From the NCBI RefSeq assembly GCF_003696305.1, contig NZ_RFFK01000010.1, positions 92,372 through 156,371 on the forward strand: a stretch of 64,000 nt of DNA, in the 5' to 3' direction. Each line of letters begins with the position of its first letter. Positions within the stretch are counted from its first letter, which is position 1. Shown here piece after piece: positions 40,513-49,522 of this stretch. The DNA is from Pseudomonas sp. AOB-7. Lineage in GTDB: Bacteria; Pseudomonadota; Gammaproteobacteria; Pseudomonadales; Pseudomonadaceae. The translations under genes and the position numbers were made by a program. Under the pieces are notes generated by a model, which saw only the letters and a list, made by a program, of their open reading frames with translations, made no database searches and was not told the origin of the DNA.

Positions 40513-41273
40513 AAACCCTGCTGCTGGTCGGCATCGGCGCCGGCGACCCGGACTACATCACCGTCCAGGCGATCAAGGCGCTGCGCCGCAGCGACCTGAT
40601 CTTGCTGATGGACAAGGGCCCGGCCAAGCACAAGCTCAACGCCCTGCGCCGGGAGATCTGCGCGCGCTTTCTCGACGGCCACACGCCGCGTTTCGCCGAA
40701 GGCCTGCAGCCGGAGCGCGAGCGCGACGCCGCCGACTACCGCGCCAGCGTCGACGAGCTCAACCGCGACAAGCAGGCGGTGTTCGAGCAACTGATCGACC
40801 AGCAGCTGGCCGATGGCGAAACGGCCGCCTTGATGGTCTGGGGCGACCCCTCGCTGTACGACAGCAGCATCCGCATCGCCGAGGCCATCGCCGCCAGTCG
40901 CAGCGATTTCGCCTTTGAGGTGATCCCCGGCATCACCAGCCTGCAGGCGCTGACCGCGCGCCACCGCATCCCGCTCAACAGCATCGGCCGCGCCGTGGAA
41001 ATCACCACCGGCCGCCTGCTCGCCGACGGCTGGCCGCCGGGGGTGGACAGCGTGGCGGTGATGCTCGACGCCAAGGACAGCTACCGCCGTTTCGTCGGCC
41101 AGGGCCTTGCCATCTACTGGGGCGCCTACGTCGGCACCAGCGATGAAATCCTCATCGCCGGCCCGCTGGACGAGCTGGCCGAGCGCATCGCCAGCACCCG
41201 CGCCGCGGCGCGCGAGCGCAATGGCTGGATCATGGACAGTTATCTGCTGCGCAAAGAGGGGGCGCAGGAGTGA
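40509..41273 (+). CDS. cobF: precorrin-6A synthase (deacetylating)
   Basis: A 254-residue SAM-dependent methylase acting at C1 of precorrin-5 with release of the acetyl group, specific to the aerobic pathway. It starts MKTLLLVGIGAGDPDYITVQA, followed by WGDPSLYDS and VIPGITSLQALTARH. ATG 40509 overlaps the VWA stop (ATGA), so it belongs to the riboswitch-led operon. A gap of 168 bases to the convergent LysR gene shows no clear terminator. Confidence 0.94.
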   Translation: MKTLLLVGIGAGDPDYITVQAIKALRRSDLILLMDKGPAKHKLNALRREICARFLDGHTPRFAEGLQPERERDAADYRASVDELNRDKQAVFEQLIDQQLADGETAALMVWGDPSLYDSSIRIAEAIAASRSDFAFEVIPGITSLQALTARHRIPLNSIGRAVEITTGRLLADGWPPGVDSVAVMLDAKDSYRRFVGQGLAIYWGAYVGTSDEILIAGPLDELAERIASTRAAARERNGWIMDSYLLRKEGAQE

Positions 41274-41441
41274 ATTGGAGACGGTACAAGCAGCGCCTTA
41301 TCCCCCTGCGCATGGTCCATGTTTAGGGTGGAAAACCGCGAAGCCTTCTCCACCATCATCCGGTCGGCTGCGTCACCCCGTCTTGCAACCCAGCAGGGTG
41401 GTCGGTCAGCCCCCAGGCACCGCTGGCCGCAGCCAGGCGGT

Positions 41442-42362
41442 TCAGTGGCGAGCGCCCTGTGGAAAACGCGCCGGATCGGCAAAGCAGGCGTGCAGGTGAT
41501 CGAACACCAGGCGCACGCGGGGTGATACAGGGCCTTGCTGCGGGCGGTAGATGAACAGCTGCCAGGGATCGGGCGCCTGTTCTTCCAGCACCGCCTGCAG
41601 GCGGCCGCTTTCCAGGTACGGCTGGGCCAGGTAGGCGGGCAACTGGCCGTAGGCCAGGCCGGCGAGCACGGCTTCCAGCTCGGCTTCGGGGTCGTCGCAC
41701 ACCAGCGCCGGTGAGGGCGGATGCAGGCTGGGCCCCTGGGCGAAGGTCCAGGGCCAGGGGCGACCGTTCTTGCGGTCGATCAGCACCGACAGCGGCCGCT
41801 GTTGCAGGTCGTCGAGGGTGCGCGGCGCGCCGCCGGCGGCGATCAGCTCCGGCGTGGCCACCACCTGCAACGGCACCGGCGCCAGGGCGCGGGCGACGTA
41901 GCGGCTGTCGCGCAGGAAGCCGACGCGGATGCCGATGTCGATCTGCGCCTCCACCGCGTCGGTGATCTCGTCCTCCAGGCGCAGGTTCAGCACCAGTTGC
42001 GGGTGCTGTTTGAGCAAGGGTTGCAGAAAGCCGACCAGAAAGCGCTTGCCGATGGCCTGCGGCGCGGTGATGCCGATGCGCCCGCTGATGGCCGATTCGG
42101 CCTCGGCGCGGTGGCCGCGAAACAGCGCGTCGAAATCTTCCAGCATCTGCCGGGCGCGCACCGCGTAGGCCTCGCCGAAGGCGGTGATATGCACCTGGCG
42201 GGTGTTGCGATGAAAGAGAATCTCGCCGAGCTCCTCCTCCAGCGCCTTGATCGCGCGGGTCACTGCCTGTGGGGAAACCCCCAGGCGAGTCGCTGCCTCG
42301 CGGAAATTGCTGCAGTCGGCCGCGCTGCAGAAGATGCGGATCATCTCCATGCGGTTGAGCAT
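41442..42362 (-). CDS. LysR-family transcriptional regulator
   Basis: A 306-residue LysR regulator. The winged helix is at residues 1-60 (MEMIRIFCSAADCSNFREAATRLGVSPQAVTRAIKALEEELG) and an effector-binding domain follows to the end. It is divergent from the SDR gene at 42503, with a 140-bp shared control region, so it probably regulates that gene. Because the SDR gene is broken here, the regulator may have lost its main target. The effector is unknown. Confidence 0.92.
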   Translation of the reverse strand: MLNRMEMIRIFCSAADCSNFREAATRLGVSPQAVTRAIKALEEELGEILFHRNTRQVHITAFGEAYAVRARQMLEDFDALFRGHRAEAESAISGRIGITAPQAIGKRFLVGFLQPLLKQHPQLVLNLRLEDEITDAVEAQIDIGIRVGFLRDSRYVARALAPVPLQVVATPELIAAGGAPRTLDDLQQRPLSVLIDRKNGRPWPWTFAQGPSLHPPSPALVCDDPEAELEAVLAGLAYGQLPAYLAQPYLESGRLQAVLEEQAPDPWQLFIYRPQQGPVSPRVRLVFDHLHACFADPARFPQGARH

Positions 42363-42502
42363 GTCGGGGCGCCTTTGTGTTCCAGAATGTGGAATAGCCT
42401 AATCCAAACTCTTCCATTCATTGAAACTGAAATCGCCCCTAACCTGAGCCCATGTCCGGCGTATGGCGCGGACACTCCAACGAATCGAGAGAGGGCATCA
42501 CC

Positions 42503-42895
42503 ATGAGCAACAACATTTCCGGCAAGGTCGTGGTCATCACCGGCGCCAGCAGCGGCCTGGGCGAAGCCACCGCGCGTCACCTCAGCCAACTGGGCGCCAA
42601 GCTGGTGCTGGCCGCGCGGCGCCAGGAGCGTCTCGAGCAGCTGGTCAGCGAGCTGGTCGCCGCCGGTGGCGAGGCCGTGGCCTACCCGACCGACGTGACC
42701 CGTGCCGATGAGGTCAAGGCGCTGATCCAGGGCGCACTGGACACCTTCGGCCGCGTCGATGTGCTGGTCAACAACGCCCACTCGATCATCAACAAGCCGC
42801 CCGAGCCCGCTTGGCTAAAGGGATTCGTTGTGATTGCAATGGAGCCATACCGTCGCCTCTACCGTCATTCGAGCAAAGCTGTAGCAGCAAGATAA
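42503..42895 (+). pseudogene. short-chain dehydrogenase/reductase, 3'-truncated at island junction
   Basis: The first about 93 residues are a normal SDR: TGASSGLGEA cofactor motif at residues 13-22 and DVLVNNA at about 86-92. From about 42780 the sequence no longer fits: the expected G after NNA, the catalytic Ser and the YxxxK are missing, and an unrelated tail (HSIINKPPEPAWLKG...) runs to TAA. The full family length is about 245 residues. The break coincides with the shift to accessory gene content, so the gene was probably cut by insertion or deletion. Confidence 0.85.
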
Positions 42896-42972
42896 CAGAG
42901 CGCTTCTGGAGCAATGCTGATGGCGCCATCGCCAGTTAGAATCCTACCTGAGTCAGCAGCTTTCGGCTCACA

Positions 42973-43108
42973 TCAACCCCGACTTAGTACAAACAGATTT
43001 CTCTTAGCCCGTGTCGCAGCCACGTGCAGCAGGCAACGTTCCGCAAGCTCAGTATCCTTGGCCACCCCCGCATCCTCATCACGACTAAGCTGCTCGGCAT
43101 GGGCCAGG
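42973..43108 (-). pseudogene. remnant of UvrD/Rep-type helicase C-terminus
   Basis: The minus frame reads HAEQLSRDEDAG..., then ...AERCLLHVAATRAKRNLFVLSRG and stops. The LLHVAATRAKRNLFVL block is motif VI of UvrD-like helicases. No upstream helicase domain exists in any frame because the neighbouring gene intervenes, so this is a short leftover of a lost gene. The surrounding 42896-43129 gap shows nothing else I can support. Confidence 0.5.
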
Positions 43109-43129
43109 CCCCTGCCGAAGCAATTGGCC

Positions 43130-46100
43130 TCAAGACGCCCCGTACCCAAAGATGCAGGCAACTATCCGCTCCTCCCAGCGCTGTCGAAGGTCAATTCCCG
43201 ACACCCGGCCAAACAACTGACTAGCTGCAATCGGTTTCGCCTTCAAACTGGTCTGGAGGTCGCGTAAACGCATTACTCCTGCCTTTCGCCCTCGCTCATG
43301 CAAGTACTCCGCCCAACGAGGGCGAACCAGATCGAGCCAACAGTCTGCCAGTTGCCCCCAATCTGGGCATTCGTGCAGGCGAACCCCCTGCATTAAATCA
43401 AGCAACTCTTTGCACTGATCTGCTTCTTCAACACTCGTGATCCATTGACGGTCACGTGCCCATAAAGCAATAGCCCAGCTCATCTGCTCCAACGCGCGCT
43501 GCTTACGCTTCGGCAGCAATAATTTTTCCATCTCGGTTAAACGGCTTAAGAATTGTTCGAGAGCAGACATTGCGCCCCTGGTGGGCTTAAGGCTTTCTAC
43601 ATCCTCGGAGAGCCGAAGACGAAGCTGTTGTGCGATTTCGCGCAAATTGGTCAGTGGCTTTGCGTCTTGCTCCGTCATCATGACCCAGCGAGGTGTTCTG
43701 GACTCTTCACCTGCCAAGCACAGAAACAGCCACGGCTCGCTTGCACGTACCAGGCTTACCCGCGAAAGCACCTTGGCCTGCTCCGTTCGGTACGCTCGAT
43801 ACAGATCAACATCCACCAGTGATGCCTGCCCCTCAATCAATTCTCTGACAGGCGTAAAAGCATCTTCGATTCCATCCCACGAACGGCGCTCTCGTTCACG
43901 TAATTCCTTGTCGATATCCTCCGGCGTAACCACAGCAGGCTCGCTCGTGGCACGCATCTCATCAGGTAGCTGCAAGTTGCCACCGATGAGCGTATCGACT
44001 TCTTCAACTCTGGCTACAAAACGCTCGTCTGATTTCAACGCGAAGGCCACAGCATCCTTTGGCCACCAGCACTCAATTTGATCGTGCGGGCTATCCATGC
44101 GATCGATACGCCCTACTCGTTGCTCGGCAAAGCGAACCACGCTAGGCATGTCCAAATGCACCAAAGTTGATGCTCGCTGAAGATTCACCCCCTCAGATAA
44201 GGCATCGCTGCATAGAGCAATCAAGCGCCCTCCTCCTAAATCGGGATCCAGCCGCTTTTGTAGTCGCTCGTTATTTTTTTTGTCACCACCAATCCCCAGC
44301 ATCACCTCGATGCCTGCCGGACGGGCAGAGTTCTGCAGTAGGTACTTGATGTAACGCAAAGTCAGCGGGTAGTGATCAAATGCAATCACCTGATCGTGAC
44401 GCTCTACTAGGTCGAGCAAATGCTGTGCTTTGCGCTCCTCCCGACCACCACTGAGCTTCATCAGGCGCTTCAGAATGAGCTTATAGATTGTAATTTCAGC
44501 CTCGCATGCCTGGCGGTGTGCCGTCTCATCACTGAGCCATGACGGCAGCTCTATTCCGAGCCGGTTCTCGGGAATGCGCCCCATCAATTGAGCGATACGC
44601 TGCAGCATGTCACCGGTGGCGTCATCCGCAGAACTCTCGAACTTGCCCGGCAGGCCCATCTGCTCAAGTGCCGCTTTCTCACCCAGGATGTGCCGGTACA
44701 GAGCAAGTCGTGATGAGCGCAAACTGGCCATCACATGGTGGGCGGCCAACGAACTAGCTGCGTTCAATCGCATCTGCAGATAGCTATCTGCAGTCATCCC
44801 GTAACGGGCCAAGCTTTCGGGCAGGACCAGAGGCTTTTCAAAATGGCCTATGCCTTTTAGGTTGCGAGCCAATACTCGGATCTGCTCAGCCAGCGCCTGA
44901 TCCTGCTCAGACTCGCCCAATTCATACGTCAGGGATACATGCTTCGGATAGCGGCATACACGCCCACTCGGCAAGCGATAGGACTCCTCGTCCCTGTCGA
45001 CCATCGCATTCAACTGCGCTTTGGTACGCCTCAGGGTGAAGCTGGCAATAGCCGCCTGCAGTGCGGCCAAATCTTGAGGGTGTACATCCGAGAGCGCTGT
45101 ACTGCCACGGCTTAACCTCTCAAAAATCCCCAGGACCTCATCCTCGAAATTATCGGCGCCCAGAATATCAATTAGCCTGAGCAGATCCGCACATGAGCGA
45201 TTGATTGGAGTGGCCGTGAACAGCACCACCTGGTCTGCCAAGTTGTGCAGCAAATGACGTGTGCGCTTGGAAGTTTGGCTGAGAAAGTTGTGTGCCTCGT
45301 CGACTGCCAAAGTCTGGGCGGAGGCGAGCTGTGTTGCCAGCGCAGAGCCCTCTCGATCGTCCAAACGGCTCAGTAACCCTTGGGACGCTATCGCGAGGTT
45401 AAACCCGCACTTAGCCACCTCCCGCTCCCAGTTGTTGCTCACCAACGGTGGGCAGACCATGAGCATGGAGCTCTTGTGGCTCCGTACAGATGACCAATTT
45501 CGATCATGCACGGCACGTAGCAAGTGAGCCCCCATGCGGGTTTTACCAGAGCCCGTAGCGTCTGCGACAAGCGCCCCGCCAACCGTATCGAGCAAATAAA
45601 GAGCTTGGCCAATACCATGCTGCTGCGACGGCCAGAGACTGACTTGTTGAAATCCAGCCAAGGACCGCAGGTAGTGAGCAGCCCAGTCGCTCTCTAAAAG
45701 CTCTGCACAAGCTCGCGCCAACGCCTCCTGCCAAGTCACAAATTTGAGAAGCTGATCCAGCAAAGCCAATAACTCACCGCTGGCATCTTCGCCCAAATTC
45801 CAGAAGTACTCCGCTAGCCTCCAACCCTCATCGAAGCGAGCCTTCTCCTTACTAGTGAAGCGAACATTAGCCTCGTGCTGGAAGAACAATCCAGGCTCCG
45901 TGAAGTTGCTCGAGCCCAGGGTGATAGCCTCTTCGCTGCAGTACAGTTTCGCATGCAATCGGTAGGTGCCCGTGGGGTAACGGACTTGGACATATCCGCC
46001 TCGAATCAACTCGATGCAGTGGATGATCGAACCGCTGAGTGATAACGAAATGCCACGTTTGAGCCAGTACTCTCTCACCTCTGCGGGGAAGTCGTAACGC

Positions 46101-46369
46101 TTAAGACTGAGCCCCGCGCGCTTCGCTGAAACGGGCTCAGACCCCAAGATTAGACGCAGAGGCTTTTCGCAGGCGCCACGCTGATTAATTAGCTGAATCA
46201 GCTGATCTAAACCGCTGTAGCCGGTAATGACCAGCGCATCGCCAGGTCTGCACAAATCCGGCATCAACACGGAATAGACTTTACGAGCCGAGAGATTGAT
46301 CGGCATCCGTGCCTGCGATGGCAGATCAGTACAGCTCAGTGCTATTTCACCAAACAGCGACCCCTGCAT
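43130..46369 (-). CDS. phospholipase D-like / SNF2-type helicase defence protein
   Basis: A 1079-residue protein. An N-terminal PLD-like nuclease-fold domain (about 1-210) has a single HxK motif HAKLYC..., followed by LGSSNFTEPGL. A superfamily 2 helicase follows, with DATGSGKT (motif I), VDEAHNF (II), LFTATPIN (III), SEGVNLQ (V) and QRVGRIDR (VI). The long C-terminal region is of unknown fold. It is the last gene of the hsd-mcr operon, starting 11 bases after hsdR. ATG 46369 has a GGAG ribosome site; an overlapping GTG 46390 is possible. PLD-helicase fusions recur in phage-defence loci. Base composition is less GC-rich than the chromosome. Confidence 0.85.
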   Translation of the reverse strand: MQGSLFGEIALSCTDLPSQARMPINLSARKVYSVLMPDLCRPGDALVITGYSGLDQLIQLINQRGACEKPLRLILGSEPVSAKRAGLSLKRYDFPAEVREYWLKRGISLSLSGSIIHCIELIRGGYVQVRYPTGTYRLHAKLYCSEEAITLGSSNFTEPGLFFQHEANVRFTSKEKARFDEGWRLAEYFWNLGEDASGELLALLDQLLKFVTWQEALARACAELLESDWAAHYLRSLAGFQQVSLWPSQQHGIGQALYLLDTVGGALVADATGSGKTRMGAHLLRAVHDRNWSSVRSHKSSMLMVCPPLVSNNWEREVAKCGFNLAIASQGLLSRLDDREGSALATQLASAQTLAVDEAHNFLSQTSKRTRHLLHNLADQVVLFTATPINRSCADLLRLIDILGADNFEDEVLGIFERLSRGSTALSDVHPQDLAALQAAIASFTLRRTKAQLNAMVDRDEESYRLPSGRVCRYPKHVSLTYELGESEQDQALAEQIRVLARNLKGIGHFEKPLVLPESLARYGMTADSYLQMRLNAASSLAAHHVMASLRSSRLALYRHILGEKAALEQMGLPGKFESSADDATGDMLQRIAQLMGRIPENRLGIELPSWLSDETAHRQACEAEITIYKLILKRLMKLSGGREERKAQHLLDLVERHDQVIAFDHYPLTLRYIKYLLQNSARPAGIEVMLGIGGDKKNNERLQKRLDPDLGGGRLIALCSDALSEGVNLQRASTLVHLDMPSVVRFAEQRVGRIDRMDSPHDQIECWWPKDAVAFALKSDERFVARVEEVDTLIGGNLQLPDEMRATSEPAVVTPEDIDKELRERERRSWDGIEDAFTPVRELIEGQASLVDVDLYRAYRTEQAKVLSRVSLVRASEPWLFLCLAGEESRTPRWVMMTEQDAKPLTNLREIAQQLRLRLSEDVESLKPTRGAMSALEQFLSRLTEMEKLLLPKRKQRALEQMSWAIALWARDRQWITSVEEADQCKELLDLMQGVRLHECPDWGQLADCWLDLVRPRWAEYLHERGRKAGVMRLRDLQTSLKAKPIAASQLFGRVSGIDLRQRWEERIVACIFGYGAS

Positions 46370-46380
46370 GCTGACTCCTA

Positions 46381-49300
46381 CTACATCCACGCCTCACACA
46401 GCGCCTCGGCCTGCGCCAGCACCAACTGTGCGGCCTCTTCTTGCTGATCTGGTGGATATTTGTATTTACGCAGGATGCGCTTGACCAAAAGCCGCAGCTT
46501 GGCCCGCACGCTATCGCGGTTGCTCCAATCGACCGTCACGTTCTGTCGCAGGCTTTCAGTCAACTCGTGGGCAATCTTGGCCAGCGTTTCGTCACCCAGC
46601 TCGCGTACCGAAGACTCGTTGTTGGCCAAGGCATCGTAGAAGGCCAGCTCATCGTCATTGAGCCCAAGCTGATCTCCGCGCTTGCTGGCAGCACTGAACC
46701 TCTTGGCCATCTCGATTAGCTCTTCGATGACCTGGGCGGTTTCGATGGAGCGGTTCTGGTAGCGCTTGATCACGCTATCGAGCAGCTCGGAGAACTTCTT
46801 CTCCTGGGCCAGGTTGCTGGCGAACTTGCTCTTGATCTCGCCCTCCAGCAGCCGCTCCAGCAGCTCGACGGCGAGGTTCTTCTCCGGCAGGTTGCGCACC
46901 TCAGCGAGGAATTCGTCATCGAGCAGGCCGATGTTGGGCTTGTCAAGGCCGACCGCCTCGAACACATCAACCACCTCGCCCGAGACAACGGCATTGCCGA
47001 TGATCTGGCGGATCGCCAGCTCACGTTCTTCGTCGGTTTTCTTTTGGGCGCTGATGTCACGCTTGGTCAGCAGTACCTTGATCGCCTGCAGGAAGGCCAC
47101 TTCCTCGCGCACCGCCTTGGCCTCGTCCAGGGTGCAGCACAGGGTAAAAGCCTTGCTCATGGCCAGCGCATTGTCAGCAAAGCGCTTCTTGCCACCCTCC
47201 AGCCCCAGCACGTGGTTGGCGGCACCGGCCAGCAGCTTGTGTCCGCCAGTCAGGAAATCGCTGTAATCGAAGCCATGCAGCAGACTGCGCAGCACATCGA
47301 GCTTTTCCTCCAGCACCGCGTAGGCTTCGTGCGCATCGACGGTGGGCCGCCCCCTGCCCTTGCTGGCGGTGTATTCCTTGAGCGCCGCCTTCAGTTCGTT
47401 GGCAATGCCGATGTAATCCACCACCAGGCCGCCCTGCTTGTCCTTGAACACCCGGTTCACCCGGGCGATGGCCTGCATCAGGTTGTGGCCCTTCATCGGT
47501 TTGTCGATATACAGGGTATGCACGCAAGGCGCATCGAAGCCAGTCAGCCACATGTCGCGGACGATCACCAGTTGCAGCGGATCGGCAGGATCCTTGAAAC
47601 GCTTCTCCAGGCGCTTCTTCACCTGGCCGGGATAAATATGCGGGCGCAGCAGTGCCTTGTCCGAGGCACTGCCGGTCATGACGATCTTCACCGCGCCCTT
47701 CTCCGGATCCTCGTCGTGCCATTCGGGGCGCAGGGCGATGATCTCGTTATACAGGTGCACGCAGATCTCGCGACTCATGGCCACCACCATGGCCTTGCCG
47801 CTTTGCGCCTGGTTGCGCTCCTCGAAGTGCGCGACCAGGTCGGCCGCCACGCTCTTGATACGCGGCTCGGCGCCCACCACCTTTTCCAGCGCGGCCCAGC
47901 GCGACTTCAAGCGTGATTGCTGATCCTCCTCCTCATCCTCGGCCAGCTCGTCGACCTCGTCGTCGATATGCGCCAGCTCCGAGTCTTTGAGCGACAGCTT
48001 GGCCAGCCGCGACTCGTAGTAGATGGCCACGGTGGCACCATCTTCCTTGGCCTGCTGCATGTCATAGACATGGATGTAGTCGCCGAACACCGCACGGGTA
48101 TCACGGTCTTCGCTGGACACCGGCGTGCCGGTAAAGGCCACGAAGGTAGCGTTGGGCAGAGCGTCGCGTAGATGCTGGGCATAACCCACCTGGTAGCGGG
48201 CACTGGCCTCAGCCACCTTCAAGTCCGGCACCTTCAAGTCCGGCACCTTCAGCGAAGCACTGAAGCCATATTGGGTGCGGTGCGCCTCGTCGGCCACCAC
48301 CACGATATTCGAGCGCGTGGACAACACCGGGAAGCTGTCTTCATCCTCGCCCGGCATGAACTTCTGGATGGTGGCGAAGACAATGCCGCCACTGGGGCGG
48401 TTGTCCAGTTTCTCGCGCAGATCGCCGCGGGTAGCCACCTGCACCGGCTGTTCACGCAGCAAGTCCTGCGACAGCGAGAACACTCCGAACAACTGGCCGT
48501 CCAGGTCGTTGCGGTCGGTGATCACTACGATGGTCGGGTTCTCCATCGCTGCCTCCTGCATCACCCGGGCGGCGAAGCAGGTCATGGTGATGCTCTTGCC
48601 TGAGCCCTGGGTATGCCAGACCACCCCGCCCTTGTGCGTGCCGCCAGGGCGCGAGGCGCTAACCACCTGCTGGATCGCCGCACGCACGGCATGGAACTGG
48701 TGATAGCCGGCAATCTTCTTCACCAACCGGCCGTCATCCTCGAACAGCACGAAGTAGCGTAAGTAATCCAGCAGCATCGCCGGCTGCAGCACGCCACGCA
48801 CCAGCGTCTCCAGCTCGTTGAACTCACCCAGCGGATCCACCGTGACCCCATCGATGGTGCGCCAGCGGGCGAAGCGCTCGGTATCTGCAGACAGCGAGCC
48901 CATGCGCGCCTCGCTGCCATCGCTGATCACCAGAATCTCGTTGTAGTGAAAGACGTCCGGAATCTGCTCCTTGTAGGTCTGGAGCTGGTCGAACGCCTTT
49001 ACCAAATCGGCATTCACATCCGCCGGGTTCTTCAGTTCCAGCAGCACCAGCGGCAGGCCGTTGACGAACAGGATGATGTCCGGCCGGCGCGTATGTTTCG
49101 GCCCCTGGATGCTGAACTGGTTGATCGCCAGCCACTCGTTGGCCCGCACATCGGCCCAGTCGATCAAGCGTACGAAGTCACCGCGGGTCTCGCCGTCCTT
49201 CTGGTATTGCACCGGCACACCGCCGACCAGCAGACGATGAAACAGGCGGTTGGCGGACAGCTGCACCGGCATGCCCAGCTCCAACACCTGGCGCAAGGCG

Positions 49301-49497
49301 TCCTCACGCGCCGCCAGCGGGATCTGCGGGTTGAGCCGGGCGATGGCCGTGCGCAGGCGCATGGTCAACAGCACATCGCGATAGCTCGCGCGCTCGGGAT
49401 TGTCGCCGTCGTGGGCGATATCCGGTCCATAGAGGTGCGTGTAGCCCAGCTCACCGAGCCATTCGAGTGCTTCTTTTTCCAGCTGGTCTTCGGTCAT
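46381..49497 (-). CDS. hsdR: type I restriction enzyme, endonuclease/translocase subunit
   Basis: A 1038-residue HsdR. The N-terminal nuclease core is RPDIILFVNGLPLVLLELK (PD-ExK, about residues 130-150). Two RecA-like motor domains carry HTQGSGKS, ADEAHRTQ and FTGTPVS, then VTGFDAPCVHTLYID-like motifs. A C-terminal helical region contacts the methylase. It translocates and cuts unmodified DNA in complex with HsdM/HsdS. A 15-bp in-frame tandem repeat (48214-48243) adds LKVPD copies between the motor motifs. It lies 25 bases after fic. Confidence 0.95.
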   Translation of the reverse strand: MTEDQLEKEALEWLGELGYTHLYGPDIAHDGDNPERASYRDVLLTMRLRTAIARLNPQIPLAAREDALRQVLELGMPVQLSANRLFHRLLVGGVPVQYQKDGETRGDFVRLIDWADVRANEWLAINQFSIQGPKHTRRPDIILFVNGLPLVLLELKNPADVNADLVKAFDQLQTYKEQIPDVFHYNEILVISDGSEARMGSLSADTERFARWRTIDGVTVDPLGEFNELETLVRGVLQPAMLLDYLRYFVLFEDDGRLVKKIAGYHQFHAVRAAIQQVVSASRPGGTHKGGVVWHTQGSGKSITMTCFAARVMQEAAMENPTIVVITDRNDLDGQLFGVFSLSQDLLREQPVQVATRGDLREKLDNRPSGGIVFATIQKFMPGEDEDSFPVLSTRSNIVVVADEAHRTQYGFSASLKVPDLKVPDLKVAEASARYQVGYAQHLRDALPNATFVAFTGTPVSSEDRDTRAVFGDYIHVYDMQQAKEDGATVAIYYESRLAKLSLKDSELAHIDDEVDELAEDEEEDQQSRLKSRWAALEKVVGAEPRIKSVAADLVAHFEERNQAQSGKAMVVAMSREICVHLYNEIIALRPEWHDEDPEKGAVKIVMTGSASDKALLRPHIYPGQVKKRLEKRFKDPADPLQLVIVRDMWLTGFDAPCVHTLYIDKPMKGHNLMQAIARVNRVFKDKQGGLVVDYIGIANELKAALKEYTASKGRGRPTVDAHEAYAVLEEKLDVLRSLLHGFDYSDFLTGGHKLLAGAANHVLGLEGGKKRFADNALAMSKAFTLCCTLDEAKAVREEVAFLQAIKVLLTKRDISAQKKTDEERELAIRQIIGNAVVSGEVVDVFEAVGLDKPNIGLLDDEFLAEVRNLPEKNLAVELLERLLEGEIKSKFASNLAQEKKFSELLDSVIKRYQNRSIETAQVIEELIEMAKRFSAASKRGDQLGLNDDELAFYDALANNESSVRELGDETLAKIAHELTESLRQNVTVDWSNRDSVRAKLRLLVKRILRKYKYPPDQQEEAAQLVLAQAEALCEAWM
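48214..48243. repeat. 15-bp tandem direct repeat inside hsdR
   Basis: CACCTTCAAGTCCGG is present twice in perfect tandem, followed by a partial third copy (CACCTTCA). It encodes repeated KVPDL on the minus strand. The unit is a multiple of three, so slippage would change protein length without a frameshift. Confidence 0.85.
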
Positions 49498-49522
49498 TTC
49501 ACTGCCTTACCTGGCGAGGGCA

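Noticed and set aside
43130..46369. Assignment of the operon to DISARM or BREX
   Set aside because: A PLD-helicase is present, but no DUF1998 protein, DrmA-type helicase, PglZ or BrxL homologue is seen.
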